DNA of 13,959 nucleotides from Thiothrix sp. (lineage in GTDB: Bacteria; Pseudomonadota; Gammaproteobacteria; Thiotrichales; Thiotrichaceae): the NCBI GenBank assembly GCA_011375245.1, contig DRMA01000057.1, positions 1 to 13,959 on the forward strand. Reading direction: 5' to 3'. The notes under the pieces are model-generated. The model searched no databases and was not told the DNA's origin. It was given only the letters and a program-made list of their open reading frames with translations. Of this stretch, positions 1 to 6,248 are shown in pieces (the first letter of the stretch is position 1; every line of letters starts with the position of its first letter). Made by a program: the position numbers and the translations under genes.

Positions 1-250
1 TACTAGCGAGTAAGGGAATATCCATCCATGAAACGTGGTTTGATACATAAAGTGTTGTTGTTATTGCTGGTTTGCCGATGATTGATAATTGTATACCGAG
101 TAGCTTACAAACTCGTCGATGCCACCAAATAACGGCTTGACGGTAGCGTTGTGATTGAGAAGGAATTCTTAATAGACCAGCAAACAGAACAGTCAATAAG
201 ATGGCCACCATAAGATGCATAAAAAGTGCAATAAGTTTATAAAGTCGCAT
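1..250 (-). CDS. Lysophospholipid acyltransferase, PlsC/LPLAT family (partial, C-terminus outside window)
   Basis: Reading the minus strand from the ATG at 250-248 gives 83 open codons running off the left edge. The N-terminus has one hydrophobic segment at about residues 6-27, then a short basic stretch (WWHRRVCKLLGI). The diagnostic block is LYVSNHVSWMDIPLLAS near residues 67-83. Its NHVSWMD holds the HX4D catalytic motif (His72, Asp77) of glycerolipid acyltransferases. Family members move an acyl chain from acyl-ACP or acyl-CoA to a lysophospholipid or related acceptor at the inner membrane. The exact acceptor cannot be told from this fragment, so no gene symbol is given. A stop codon lies upstream in frame and no other good start is seen; the ribosome site is weak (AAGAA). 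The gene follows the unknown gene at 358-1095 on the same strand after about 107 bases, so they may be co-transcribed. Confidence 0.85.
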   Translation of the reverse strand, partial: MRLYKLIALFMHLMVAILLTVLFAGLLRIPSQSQRYRQAVIWWHRRVCKLLGIQLSIIGKPAITTTLYVSNHVSWMDIPLLAS

Positions 251-357
251 AGATTCTTGGGGTAGGTGGGGGATTAATACTTTATTTTTTTACATGTTGC
301 TAACCTTGTCTGGGCGTAAACAAAGTCAGCAATACATTTTTTGTCTTAAGCTCTTTC

Positions 358-1095
358 TTAGTTTAATAGCATGGATGTGGATAACATTGAATCATCATCT
401 TGCCGCTGTTGACTGTACATATTATGATAAGCAATAACGATATTACGCACTGAGAAAGGATAGCTTCCCGTTCTTACTTCTTTCATACCACGTGCGAAAA
501 ACATCTTTGCATCATCAGGTAGGTACTGAATCAAACGATCAAATGCAGGTTTTACTAATTCACAGTTACCTGAACGGGTGGCAATAATAGCATGATTAAT
601 ACATAACAAACGCCAAGGACGTTGTGTATTTGTTTTATCATGATCTGCTTTTATACGATCATCGGTTGCCATCAAAATAAATAAGCTGACCTCATACAGT
701 TCTTCAAGATGGTACAAATATTTTGTCTGGTTCGCAAACGTTGCAATTGCATTGACTATTAGGTCAAGGTGACGAATTTCACCGCCTTTTTTAATAATCC
801 ACATTCCAGTAGAAATAGCCAACATTTTTATTAGTCGATCATTCGCAGGTGATTGTGTCACGAGAAAAAATAATTGATCGAGAAGTTGTAGGATTTCGTT
901 ACCTTTCTTCGTTGCTTCGTGTGCTTTCATTTTCTGCATATCGTTATTTTCAGTATGTAAAGCGTGAAGAAATAGTTCGCTGGTTGCTATTGCGCGTGTT
1001 AAAAACTCGGCGTTTTTAGCTGGATTTTTGACTTTTGAAAAAGCCTCCGCAAATGCGTTTTCATATGCCCGTGGATGGAGGATGTAAGTGTTCAT
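358..1095 (-). CDS. Hypothetical protein, predicted all-helical, 245 aa
   Basis: I do not recognise this family. The protein has no signal peptide and no clear membrane segment, so it is probably cytoplasmic. It is rich in predicted helix throughout, with blocks such as LLDQLFFLVTQ (about 71-81), LEELYEVSLFILMATDDR (about 130-147) and FDRLIQYLPDDAKMFFARGM (about 184-203). The spacing resembles degenerate TPR-like or other helical-hairpin repeats, but no repeat consensus is clear. The C-terminal block RTGSYPFSVRNIVIAYHNMY looks like the most family-specific part. The ATG at 1095 is preceded by AGGGG about 10 bases upstream, which supports the start. It is transcribed away from the symporter operon and may lead into the PlsC-like gene at 1-250. 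Coding status is supported by length, a plausible start and absence of a competing ORF. Confidence 0.7.
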   Translation of the reverse strand: MNTYILHPRAYENAFAEAFSKVKNPAKNAEFLTRAIATSELFLHALHTENNDMQKMKAHEATKKGNEILQLLDQLFFLVTQSPANDRLIKMLAISTGMWIIKKGGEIRHLDLIVNAIATFANQTKYLYHLEELYEVSLFILMATDDRIKADHDKTNTQRPWRLLCINHAIIATRSGNCELVKPAFDRLIQYLPDDAKMFFARGMKEVRTGSYPFSVRNIVIAYHNMYSQQRQDDDSMLSTSMLLN

Positions 1096-1140
1096 GGATG
1101 ATAGCCCCTAGATTTAATATGCATGTTGGTCTTTTTTTAG

Positions 1141-1170
1141 TTTATGCTGCGTAAGCGACCAAGATGTCAA
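1141..1170 (-). promoter_or_regulatory. Candidate sigma-70 promoter for the 358-1095 gene
   Basis: On the minus strand a perfect -35 box TTGACA (1170-1165) is followed after 18 bases by CATAAA (1146-1141). This lies about 45-75 bases upstream of the ATG at 1095. Box match and placement are reasonable; there is no experimental support. Confidence 0.4.
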
Positions 1171-1348
1171 AATTTTAGTGTGTGCTAATTGAGACACTTT
1201 TTGCAATAAATTGTTTCCATTTGTTTTTTTTTTTTTTGTTAAAAAATAAAATATATTAATATCATTAGTTTATGGTGTTTTTAATGTTGTTTTTTTGAGA
1301 CTTTTGTTGGATTGATTGTGTTTTAATCAATTCCGTTGAAAATATTTA

Positions 1349-1380
1349 TAACGATTATTTCTCCTAAGAAATAATCGTTA
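1349..1380. repeat. Perfect 14-bp inverted repeat with 4-base loop
   Basis: The arms TAACGATTATTTCT (1349-1362) and AGAAATAATCGTTA (1367-1380) are exact reverse complements around CCTA. The right arm ends five bases before the -35 box of the operon promoter candidate. That position suits an activator or repressor site. GTTTTT follows on the plus strand, so a terminator for an unseen upstream transcript is an alternative. No gene ends just upstream on the plus strand, so a regulatory site is preferred. Confidence 0.6.
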
Positions 1381-1384
1381 GTTT

Positions 1385-1412
1385 TTGCTAGTATCCGTTG
1401 GTTATCTATAGA
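1385..1412 (+). promoter_or_regulatory. Candidate sigma-70 promoter of the symporter operon
   Basis: TTGCTA (1385-1390) and TATAGA (1407-1412) are separated by 16 bases. They lie directly after the 1349-1380 inverted repeat and about 100 bases upstream of the chosen start at 1514. The -10 box sits inside an imperfect TTATC/GATAA palindrome (1402-1417). Confidence 0.5.
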
Positions 1413-1513
1413 GATAAGCTGTGTTTCTAATGATCAGAGTGTTGTCGCAGTTTATAGGATTATTATTTTTAAGCACAAAAATGAAGCATTCGCTTCAAAA
1501 AGGAAATAAATAT

Positions 1514-1762
1514 ATGAGTCAAAATAATGCTTATTGGCATGCCAACTTAAAACTCATGGCATTTTGTTTAACTATCTGGTTTCTCGTTTCATTTGTATTT
1601 GGAATTTTGCTGGTTGATCAGCTAAATACAATACGTTTAGGTGGCTATAAACTAGGATTCTGGTTTGCTCAGCAAGGGGCTATTTATGTCTTCTTAGTGT
1701 TGATTTTTTTCTATGCGTTTATGATGAATAAACTTGACCGAAAATATGACGTTGAAGAATAA
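1514..1762 (+). CDS. Sodium:solute symporter small subunit, DUF4212 family
   Basis: An 82-residue inner-membrane protein with two hydrophobic segments, at about 13-35 and 50-70, and a charged C-terminus. The N-terminal pattern YWHANLKLMAFCLTIWF and the central GGYKLGFWFAQQGAIYVF are typical of DUF4212 proteins, the small partner subunit (TIGR03647 type) of a two-component sodium:solute symporter. The frame is open from 1421. I chose the ATG at 1514 because AAAAGGA lies about 10 bases upstream, 82 residues fits the family, and the extra 31 residues from 1421 have no ribosome site. The large subunit starts 12 bases after this stop, so the two are almost certainly translated from one mRNA. The small subunit is thought to support assembly or function of the large one; its precise role is not visible here. 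Confidence 0.92.
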   Translation: MSQNNAYWHANLKLMAFCLTIWFLVSFVFGILLVDQLNTIRLGGYKLGFWFAQQGAIYVFLVLIFFYAFMMNKLDRKYDVEE

Positions 1763-1774
1763 AGGAGCAGTATA

Positions 1775-3490
1775 ATGGATTTAAAAACATTAACCTATAT
1801 TGTTGTATTTGGTACATTTTTTATCTATTTTGCCATTGCATGGTGGGCGCGAGCCAATTCAACCTCTGAGTTTTATGTGGCGAATAAAGGCATACATCCT
1901 GTGCTTAATGGCATGGCGACAGGTGCAGATTGGATGAGTGCTGCTTCCTTTATCTCGATGGCAGGATTAATTGCTTTTACGGGTTATGGAGGTTCGGTCT
2001 TTTTAATGGGTTGGACAGGTGGTTATGTACTACTTGCAATGCTATTAGCGCCTTATTTGCGTAAACACGGTAAGTTTACTGTGCCTGAATTTATTGGTGA
2101 TCGTTATTATTCTAATACGGCGCGTATGGTTGCAGTGGTTTGTTTAATTATAGCCTCATTGACTTATATTATTGGGCAAATGAAGGGCGTTGGTGTAGCG
2201 TTTTCACGTTTCTTAGAAGTTGAGTTTACGCTTGGTTTAGTCATTGGGATGGGTGTGGTATGGTTTTATGCTGTATTAGGCGGTATGAAGGGAATTACAT
2301 ACACGCAGATTGCTCAATATGTTGTATTAATTTTTGCTTATACTGTGCCAGCTGTATTTATTTCACTAGAGTTAACAGGTAACCCTATTCCACAAATTGG
2401 TTTAGGCAGTCAAATGACTGATGGTAGTGGCTATTTACTCGATAAGTTAGATCTCATTGTGACGGATTTAGGTTTTAAAGAATACACCACTGCCAAGCTT
2501 GGTAGTACAGTGAATATGTTTGCTTACACGCTCTCATTGATGATTGGTACAGCAGGTTTACCACACGTTATTATGCGCTTTTTCACCGTACCTTCGGTTA
2601 AAGCAGCGCGTTCTTCAGCAGGTTGGGCATTGGTCTTTATTGCCTTACTTTACACCGTTGCTCCAGCAGTGGGGGCAATGGCGCGTTTAAATCTGATCAA
2701 TACCATCCAACCTGCATCAGGTGAAAGCCTTGTGTATGCTGAGCGCCCTCAATGGTTTCAGAATTGGGAAAAAACGGGTTTATTGGAGTTTGAAGATAAA
2801 AACAAGGACGGCAAAATACAATATTCAGCTGATAAAGAAACCAATGAAATGGTTAAAATTGACCGTGACATTATGGTATTGGCAAACCCTGAAATTGCAA
2901 AATTACCCAATTGGGTGATTGCTTTAGTCGCGGCAGGTGGTTTAGCAGCAGCATTATCAACCGCTGCAGGTTTATTATTAGCCATATCATCCTCAATTTC
3001 ACATGATTTAATGAAAAGTATATTGATACCTGATATTTCAGAAAAGAATGAATTACTGGCAAGTCGTATTGTAATGACCGTTGCTATTGGTATTGCAGGA
3101 TATCTTGGTTTAAATCCGCCTGGCTTTGCCGCAGGGACGGTAGCACTTGCCTTTGGCTTAGCGGCATCGTCCATTTTCCCCGCATTGATGATGGGGATTT
3201 TTTCTAAGACCATCAATAATAAAGCGGCTATTGCAGGTATGGTTTCAGGTATTGGTGTGACTTTGTTATATGTGTTCCAACATCATGGCATCATGTTCAT
3301 TAAAGGTACTGAGTTTATGATGGGGATGGATAAGAACTGGTTCTTTGGCATTGATCCTAAAGCCTTTGGCGCTGTAGGTGCGTTGGTGAATTTTGCCGTT
3401 GCCTTTATGGTTGCTAAAGCAACAGATCCAGCACCAGAACATATCCAAGCCTTAGTCGATAATCTTCGTGTTCCTGCGAAATCTGCTTAA
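1775..3490 (+). CDS. Sodium:solute symporter large subunit, SSF family (ActP-like, VC_2705 subfamily)
   Basis: A 571-residue polytopic inner-membrane protein of the solute:sodium symporter family. It opens with a hydrophobic helix and WWARANSTSEFYVANKG, then GMATGADWMSAASFISMAG, the core-helix signature seen in ActP-like acetate/cation symporters. Later helices include VAAGGLAAALSTAAGLLLAIS (about 387-407) and FAAGTVALAFGLAASSIFPA (about 450-469). Pairing with a DUF4212 gene points to the VC_2705-type subfamily (TIGR03648), whose substrate is probably a small carboxylate such as acetate. That substrate is inferred from kinship only. The hydrophilic loop at about 335-365 carries DKNKDGKIQY, an EF-hand-like acidic loop (Asp341, Asn343, Asp345, Gly346). 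AAAGGAG precedes the ATG at good spacing. An intrinsic terminator follows about 90 bases after the stop. Confidence 0.93.
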   Translation: MDLKTLTYIVVFGTFFIYFAIAWWARANSTSEFYVANKGIHPVLNGMATGADWMSAASFISMAGLIAFTGYGGSVFLMGWTGGYVLLAMLLAPYLRKHGKFTVPEFIGDRYYSNTARMVAVVCLIIASLTYIIGQMKGVGVAFSRFLEVEFTLGLVIGMGVVWFYAVLGGMKGITYTQIAQYVVLIFAYTVPAVFISLELTGNPIPQIGLGSQMTDGSGYLLDKLDLIVTDLGFKEYTTAKLGSTVNMFAYTLSLMIGTAGLPHVIMRFFTVPSVKAARSSAGWALVFIALLYTVAPAVGAMARLNLINTIQPASGESLVYAERPQWFQNWEKTGLLEFEDKNKDGKIQYSADKETNEMVKIDRDIMVLANPEIAKLPNWVIALVAAGGLAAALSTAAGLLLAISSSISHDLMKSILIPDISEKNELLASRIVMTVAIGIAGYLGLNPPGFAAGTVALAFGLAASSIFPALMMGIFSKTINNKAAIAGMVSGIGVTLLYVFQHHGIMFIKGTEFMMGMDKNWFFGIDPKAFGAVGALVNFAVAFMVAKATDPAPEHIQALVDNLRVPAKSA

Positions 3491-3545
3491 GGGGGGGTTA
3501 GTAAACCCAAACACTTGATCTGATAAAGCATATTTTTAGTTTTCT

Positions 3546-3571
3546 AGTTACGAGGCTTCAGCCTCGTAACT
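3546..3571. repeat. Palindromic repeat, TTACGAGGC type, copy 1
   Basis: AGTTACGAGGC (3546-3556) and GCCTCGTAACT (3561-3571) pair perfectly around TTCA. It lies between the symporter stop and the terminator. A diverged copy with the same core lies at 11775-11796, so this is a dispersed repeat rather than a private hairpin. Confidence 0.75.
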
Positions 3572-3580
3572 CAGTCTAAG

Positions 3581-3610
3581 GGCTTCTAAATGGTATGGAA
3601 GCCTTTTTTT
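3581..3610 (+). terminator. Intrinsic terminator of the symporter operon
   Basis: GGCTTC (3581-3586) pairs with GAAGCC (3598-3603), extended by a T-G pair, around a 9-base loop. A run of seven T follows at 3604-3610. This is a classic rho-independent terminator and the first good one after the operon. Confidence 0.75.
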
Positions 3611-3624
3611 ATTGGGTACAACGC

Positions 3625-4050
3625 ATGAATAAACATACAAAAACAGCCCTTATCATTGCGCCTTTTCTTGCTATTGGCGGCTATATTGCCGCAGGCTATT
3701 ATGCAGATATACAAATCAATAAAGAGCGCATTTTAGCGCTTTCTTACGAAGGAGAATGCCAGATAAAACAAAGCAATTGCATACTTAGTAATGGTCAATT
3801 GCAAGTACGCTTATCACAGACAGCAGTTAGTATTGATCTTGCTACTACACATCCTATTGATTATGCAGTAATTTCATTAGTTGATAATGATAATAAAGAA
3901 AAACTGTATCGCCTAAAACAAACAACCAATCGCTTAAATTGGCGGCTCGCAGCAAGTCCGCGTGAAACGAGCTCAGCAGAGAAGCTACGGCTATTATTAA
4001 CCATCAGTAAAACAAGCTATTTAGCGGAAATTATTTTGAATGCTAAGTAG
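3625..4050 (+). CDS. Small membrane-anchored hypothetical protein, 141 aa
   Basis: The frame opens at 3595, but that ATG lies inside the terminator hairpin just upstream. The in-frame ATG at 3625 (MNKHTKTALI) is therefore the likelier start, although its ribosome site is weak. Residues about 8-25 form one hydrophobic segment (ALIIAPFLAIGGYIAAGYY), suggesting an inner-membrane anchor with the rest in the periplasm. The C-terminal part has alternating hydrophobic strands and two cysteines (Cys45, Cys52, in ECQIKQSNC) that could form a disulfide. This pattern suggests a small beta-sandwich domain. I do not recognise a named family. The terminator before it and a 180-base gap after it suggest its own transcription unit. 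Confidence 0.65.
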   Translation: MNKHTKTALIIAPFLAIGGYIAAGYYADIQINKERILALSYEGECQIKQSNCILSNGQLQVRLSQTAVSIDLATTHPIDYAVISLVDNDNKEKLYRLKQTTNRLNWRLAASPRETSSAEKLRLLLTISKTSYLAEIILNAK

Positions 4051-4094
4051 AGCATGCGATCAAAAATGCTTATTAATAAAGCAGATAATGATGA

Positions 4095-4123
4095 TTGTGG
4101 AAATGGCTAAATAGTTGTAATAT
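4095..4123 (+). promoter_or_regulatory. Weak promoter candidate for the SH3b-LysM gene
   Basis: TTGTGG (4095-4100) and TAATAT (4118-4123) are separated by exactly 17 bases, about 110 bases upstream of the 4231 start. Box matches are modest. Nothing else notable was seen in 4051-4230. Confidence 0.25.
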
Positions 4124-4230
4124 TAACATAAGCTGAATGATGAAAGAATTAACATCAATCCCAGTGAGCCTAACTCATTAGAATTATTAATCATTGAAAA
4201 ATGAAAACCTCGTCCAAGGAGAATGTCTCT

Positions 4231-4941
4231 ATGTATACATTAATAAAAGCATCATTATTTACCATGATTTTTTTCGTGGTAACCAGCTCAAGCTATGCGT
4301 TAGATATTAAGATTGAACTCATGGTCAAAGAATTTTCTGGAGGGACGTTGAATGTTAGAAATGGTCCTGGTACAAAGTATAAGGTTTTGAGAACCATTCG
4401 TTCAGGTACGCGTGGTATGGAAATTTTAAAACAAACAGGAGAATGGGTAAAAATAAGTTGGGGTAAGCATAAAGGTTGGGTGAATGAGAAATATTTGGAG
4501 AATGTTTATAATATAGATGGTGCAGCAGAATATGCGGTTAATACCGCTAAAAGTCCATTGAATATGCGTTATGGTCCTAGTCAAAAACACCGTAAATTGC
4601 GTGCTTTACCACGAGGTACAAGAGGAATTAGCATTATGGCGTTAGAAAAGGTTGGCAAAACATGGTGGGCTAGGATTTCTTATAAGGGTAAAATTGGTTG
4701 GGTAAATGCGAAATATCTTAAAGTAGCTAAAGCAAAAACAGTTGCTAAGCCAAAGCGCACAAAAGCTAAAAAAGCTACTGTTAGAAAAAATACGAAAAGT
4801 AAATATTATGTGGTAAAGCGAGGTGATACCTTATACAACTTGATGCGCAAAACAGGTGTTAAGTGGAAAACACTTGCCAGCCTTAATCACCTTAAAGCAC
4901 CTTATGATTTACGTTTAGGACAGAAACTTAAAATACGTTAA
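4231..4941 (+). CDS. Exported SH3b-SH3b-LysM cell-wall-binding protein
   Basis: A 236-residue protein in three parts after a signal peptide (residues 1-23, ending SSSYA before LD). Two bacterial SH3 domains follow at about 32-90 and 100-163. Each has the NVRNGPG / NMRYGPS start motif, a GTRG turn, and a closing GWVNEKYL / GWVNAKYL. A Lys/Ala-rich linker spans about 165-190. The C-terminus (192-236) is a LysM domain with YYVVKRGDTLYNLM and DLRLGQKLKIR, which binds the GlcNAc glycan backbone of peptidoglycan. The protein is therefore probably periplasmic and wall-attached, with no visible catalytic domain. The frame is open from 4201, but AAGGAG at 4216-4221 lies nine bases before the ATG at 4231 and the signal peptide starts there, so 4231 is chosen. 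Confidence 0.9.
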   Translation: MYTLIKASLFTMIFFVVTSSSYALDIKIELMVKEFSGGTLNVRNGPGTKYKVLRTIRSGTRGMEILKQTGEWVKISWGKHKGWVNEKYLENVYNIDGAAEYAVNTAKSPLNMRYGPSQKHRKLRALPRGTRGISIMALEKVGKTWWARISYKGKIGWVNAKYLKVAKAKTVAKPKRTKAKKATVRKNTKSKYYVVKRGDTLYNLMRKTGVKWKTLASLNHLKAPYDLRLGQKLKIR

Positions 4942-4972
4942 TTATTTCTAGGTATTATTTTCAGTCTTTAAA

Positions 4973-5009
4973 TACGCTATCCAATCAATTGCATGGGTCG
5001 GATAGCGTA
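4973..5009. terminator. Bidirectional terminator between convergent genes
   Basis: TACGCTATCC (4973-4982) pairs perfectly with GGATAGCGTA (5000-5009) around a 17-base loop. It lies between the stops of the plus-strand SH3b-LysM gene and the minus-strand EamA gene. On the minus strand TTTAAAG follows the stem, on the plus strand AATTTA. The U tracts are short, so efficiency is uncertain. Confidence 0.55.
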
Positions 5010-5025
5010 AATTTATCCTATAGGC

Positions 5026-5949
5026 TTAACGCCGATTCAATGCCAAAACTCCAACGATCACCAGTATCATCCCCACAAACTGCGCCCAACCAAAGTCTTC
5101 ACCTAATACGGCAACGGCCAATAGTATGGTAAACACAGGGCCTACTGAGCCTGTAATACTCGTCTTTGTGCCACCAATACGAGAAATAGCCTCACTAATC
5201 ATAAAGCTTGGCAGTAACGTACTGACGATACCCAGTAAAAAAGCATAGAGCCAAATCGTATTACTCACCTGCAAATCGCTGATAGCATGAGTAACAAAAA
5301 AATGAATAAACACAAATACTGTTGATGACAACATGGCTACGCTGGTAAAAAATAGACTACCTAAACGTTGGATATAACGCTTACTAAAAATCACATAGTA
5401 AGAAAAACTCAATGCTGCTAGGGCGACAAGTGTTGTTCCCAAGGCGATTGACTGTTGAGTGGTTGAGGTTTCATAGAGATATAAAAAGCTTACTCCAAGG
5501 TAAGTACAGCCTAAGGAGAACCAAACTTGTTTCGTGATTTTCTCAGAAAAAATAACCCAACTTAATAAAGCGACCATAACAGGGTAAGTGAATAAAGTTA
5601 AACGTTCTAACTGCGCACTAATATGATTCAACCCCTCAAAATCCAATAATGAAGCAAGGTAATAGCCTAAAAAACCCAATACTAAAATAGCGAAAAGGTC
5701 TTTAGTGGTGATTGCACGTATATTGCCAGAGGGTTTGCGCATTACCCACCACAAGATAAGCACATACAACGGAAAAGCAATCAACATACGCAGCGACAGC
5801 AAGGTTGGAGCGTCAACACCTTCAGCAAATGCGAGTTTAATAAAAATAGATTTTAAGCCAAACAACGCAGTGCCGATTACGGCAAATAATAAACCAAGGT
5901 TAAAATTAGCATGTTCTTTTGTTGTTGTTTTCGTTGTAGCGTCCCGCAT
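5026..5949 (-). CDS. EamA/DMT-family inner-membrane transporter
   Basis: A protein of about 307 residues with ten predicted membrane segments in two halves, the duplicated EamA arrangement of drug/metabolite transporters. The first half includes GLLFAVIGTALFGLKSIFIKLAF and LRMLIAFPLYVLILWW. The second ends with GGTKTSITGSVGPVFTILLAVAVLGE and FVGMILVIVGVLALNRR, a typical EamA closing pattern. The family exports small metabolites or amino acids; the substrate cannot be read from sequence. An ATG at 5955 is in frame, but the ribosome site AGGAG (5961-5957) abuts it. The ATG at 5949 has ideal spacing of 7 bases, so it is chosen. The leader contains a strong inverted repeat (5977-6020). It converges with the SH3b-LysM gene and diverges from the caspase cluster. 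Confidence 0.9.
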   Translation of the reverse strand: MRDATTKTTTKEHANFNLGLLFAVIGTALFGLKSIFIKLAFAEGVDAPTLLSLRMLIAFPLYVLILWWVMRKPSGNIRAITTKDLFAILVLGFLGYYLASLLDFEGLNHISAQLERLTLFTYPVMVALLSWVIFSEKITKQVWFSLGCTYLGVSFLYLYETSTTQQSIALGTTLVALAALSFSYYVIFSKRYIQRLGSLFFTSVAMLSSTVFVFIHFFVTHAISDLQVSNTIWLYAFLLGIVSTLLPSFMISEAISRIGGTKTSITGSVGPVFTILLAVAVLGEDFGWAQFVGMILVIVGVLALNRR

Positions 5950-5976
5950 GTACATACTCCTAAAGGGAAGGGGGGA

Positions 5977-6020
5977 GCTGCGGGAAAAGTCATCAATCGA
6001 CTGTGGGAGATTCCCGCAGC
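5977..6020. promoter_or_regulatory. Inverted repeat in the EamA leader
   Basis: GCTGCGGGAA (5977-5986) and TTCCCGCAGC (6011-6020) are perfect 10-bp arms. A nested 4-bp pair (AGTC 5988-5991, GACT 5999-6002) lies in the loop. In the minus-strand mRNA this hairpin would end about 15 bases before the AGGAG ribosome site, so it could affect translation. A protein-binding site is also possible. It matches no riboswitch I recognise. Confidence 0.45.
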
Positions 6021-6051
6021 CAGTTGATTTAAAAAGAGGGTTTTGTGTTAA

Positions 6052-6125
6052 ATGATAACCACGCGGCTGCTTTGCTTAATAATCAGCAGCAGCCAGCGTT
6101 TTGAAATGAGTGAAAAAGTTATCAT
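6052..6125. other. Nested inverted-repeat structure, candidate structured RNA or site
   Basis: An outer 8-bp stem, ATGATAAC (6052-6059) with GTTATCAT (6118-6125), encloses an inner stem. The inner stem pairs CGCGGCTGCT (6062-6071) with AGCAGCCAGCG (6088-6098), giving ten pairs with one bulged A. Two nested stems with different base composition in a divergent spacer suggest a folded RNA or regulatory element. No known family was recognised and the direction of transcription is unknown. Confidence 0.35.
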
Positions 6126-6154
6126 GCGGCGGATTTTACCATTAAATATCCAAA

Positions 6155-6200
6155 GTGTGAATAATCACACAGACGACCTATAGGGTGAATGATCTATAAT
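6155..6200 (+). promoter_or_regulatory. Promoter of the TPR-OmpA/caspase cluster with CRP/FNR-like site
   Basis: A perfect -10 box TATAAT lies at 6195-6200 with no recognisable -35 box. Instead the palindrome GTGTGA-ATAA-TCACAC (6155-6170) is centred about 44 bases before the expected transcription start. That is near the usual position of a class II activator site. The half-site TGTGA is CRP-like, while the 4-base spacing is FNR-like. Activation by a CRP/FNR-family protein is inferred. Confidence 0.5.
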
Positions 6201-6248
6201 ATAAATCTATTTGCTTTCTAATCATAAGCTAATACCCCAATAATATGG

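Larger units (their letters stand above)
1096..1513. other. 418-base divergent intergenic region
   Basis: This gene-free stretch separates the minus-strand unknown gene from the symporter operon. It holds the minus-strand promoter candidate (1141-1170), a 14-base T run (1224-1237) inside very AT-rich DNA, a perfect inverted repeat (1349-1380) and a plus-strand promoter candidate (1385-1412). The region 1421-1513 is open in frame with the small symporter subunit. It lacks a ribosome site at its upstream ATGs and is better read as 5' leader. No ORF or RNA gene was recognised here. Confidence 0.6.

Noticed and set aside
1421..1513. N-terminal extension of the small symporter subunit
   Set aside because: There is no ribosome site at 1421, whereas 1514 has AAAAGGA and gives the usual family length.
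2758..3216. Minus-strand ORF of 152 codons inside the symporter gene
   Set aside because: It is antisense to conserved SSF helices; its Ala/Pro-rich composition is what a reverse reading of such helices produces.
3595..3624. Start of the small membrane protein at 3595
   Set aside because: This ATG sits inside the terminator hairpin and T run of the preceding operon; the in-frame ATG at 3625 gives a normal membrane anchor.
5705..6055. Plus-strand ORF of 116 codons overlapping the EamA gene start
   Set aside because: It lies antisense to a clear transporter gene, its residues show no domain, and it runs through the leader hairpin; it is a shadow frame.
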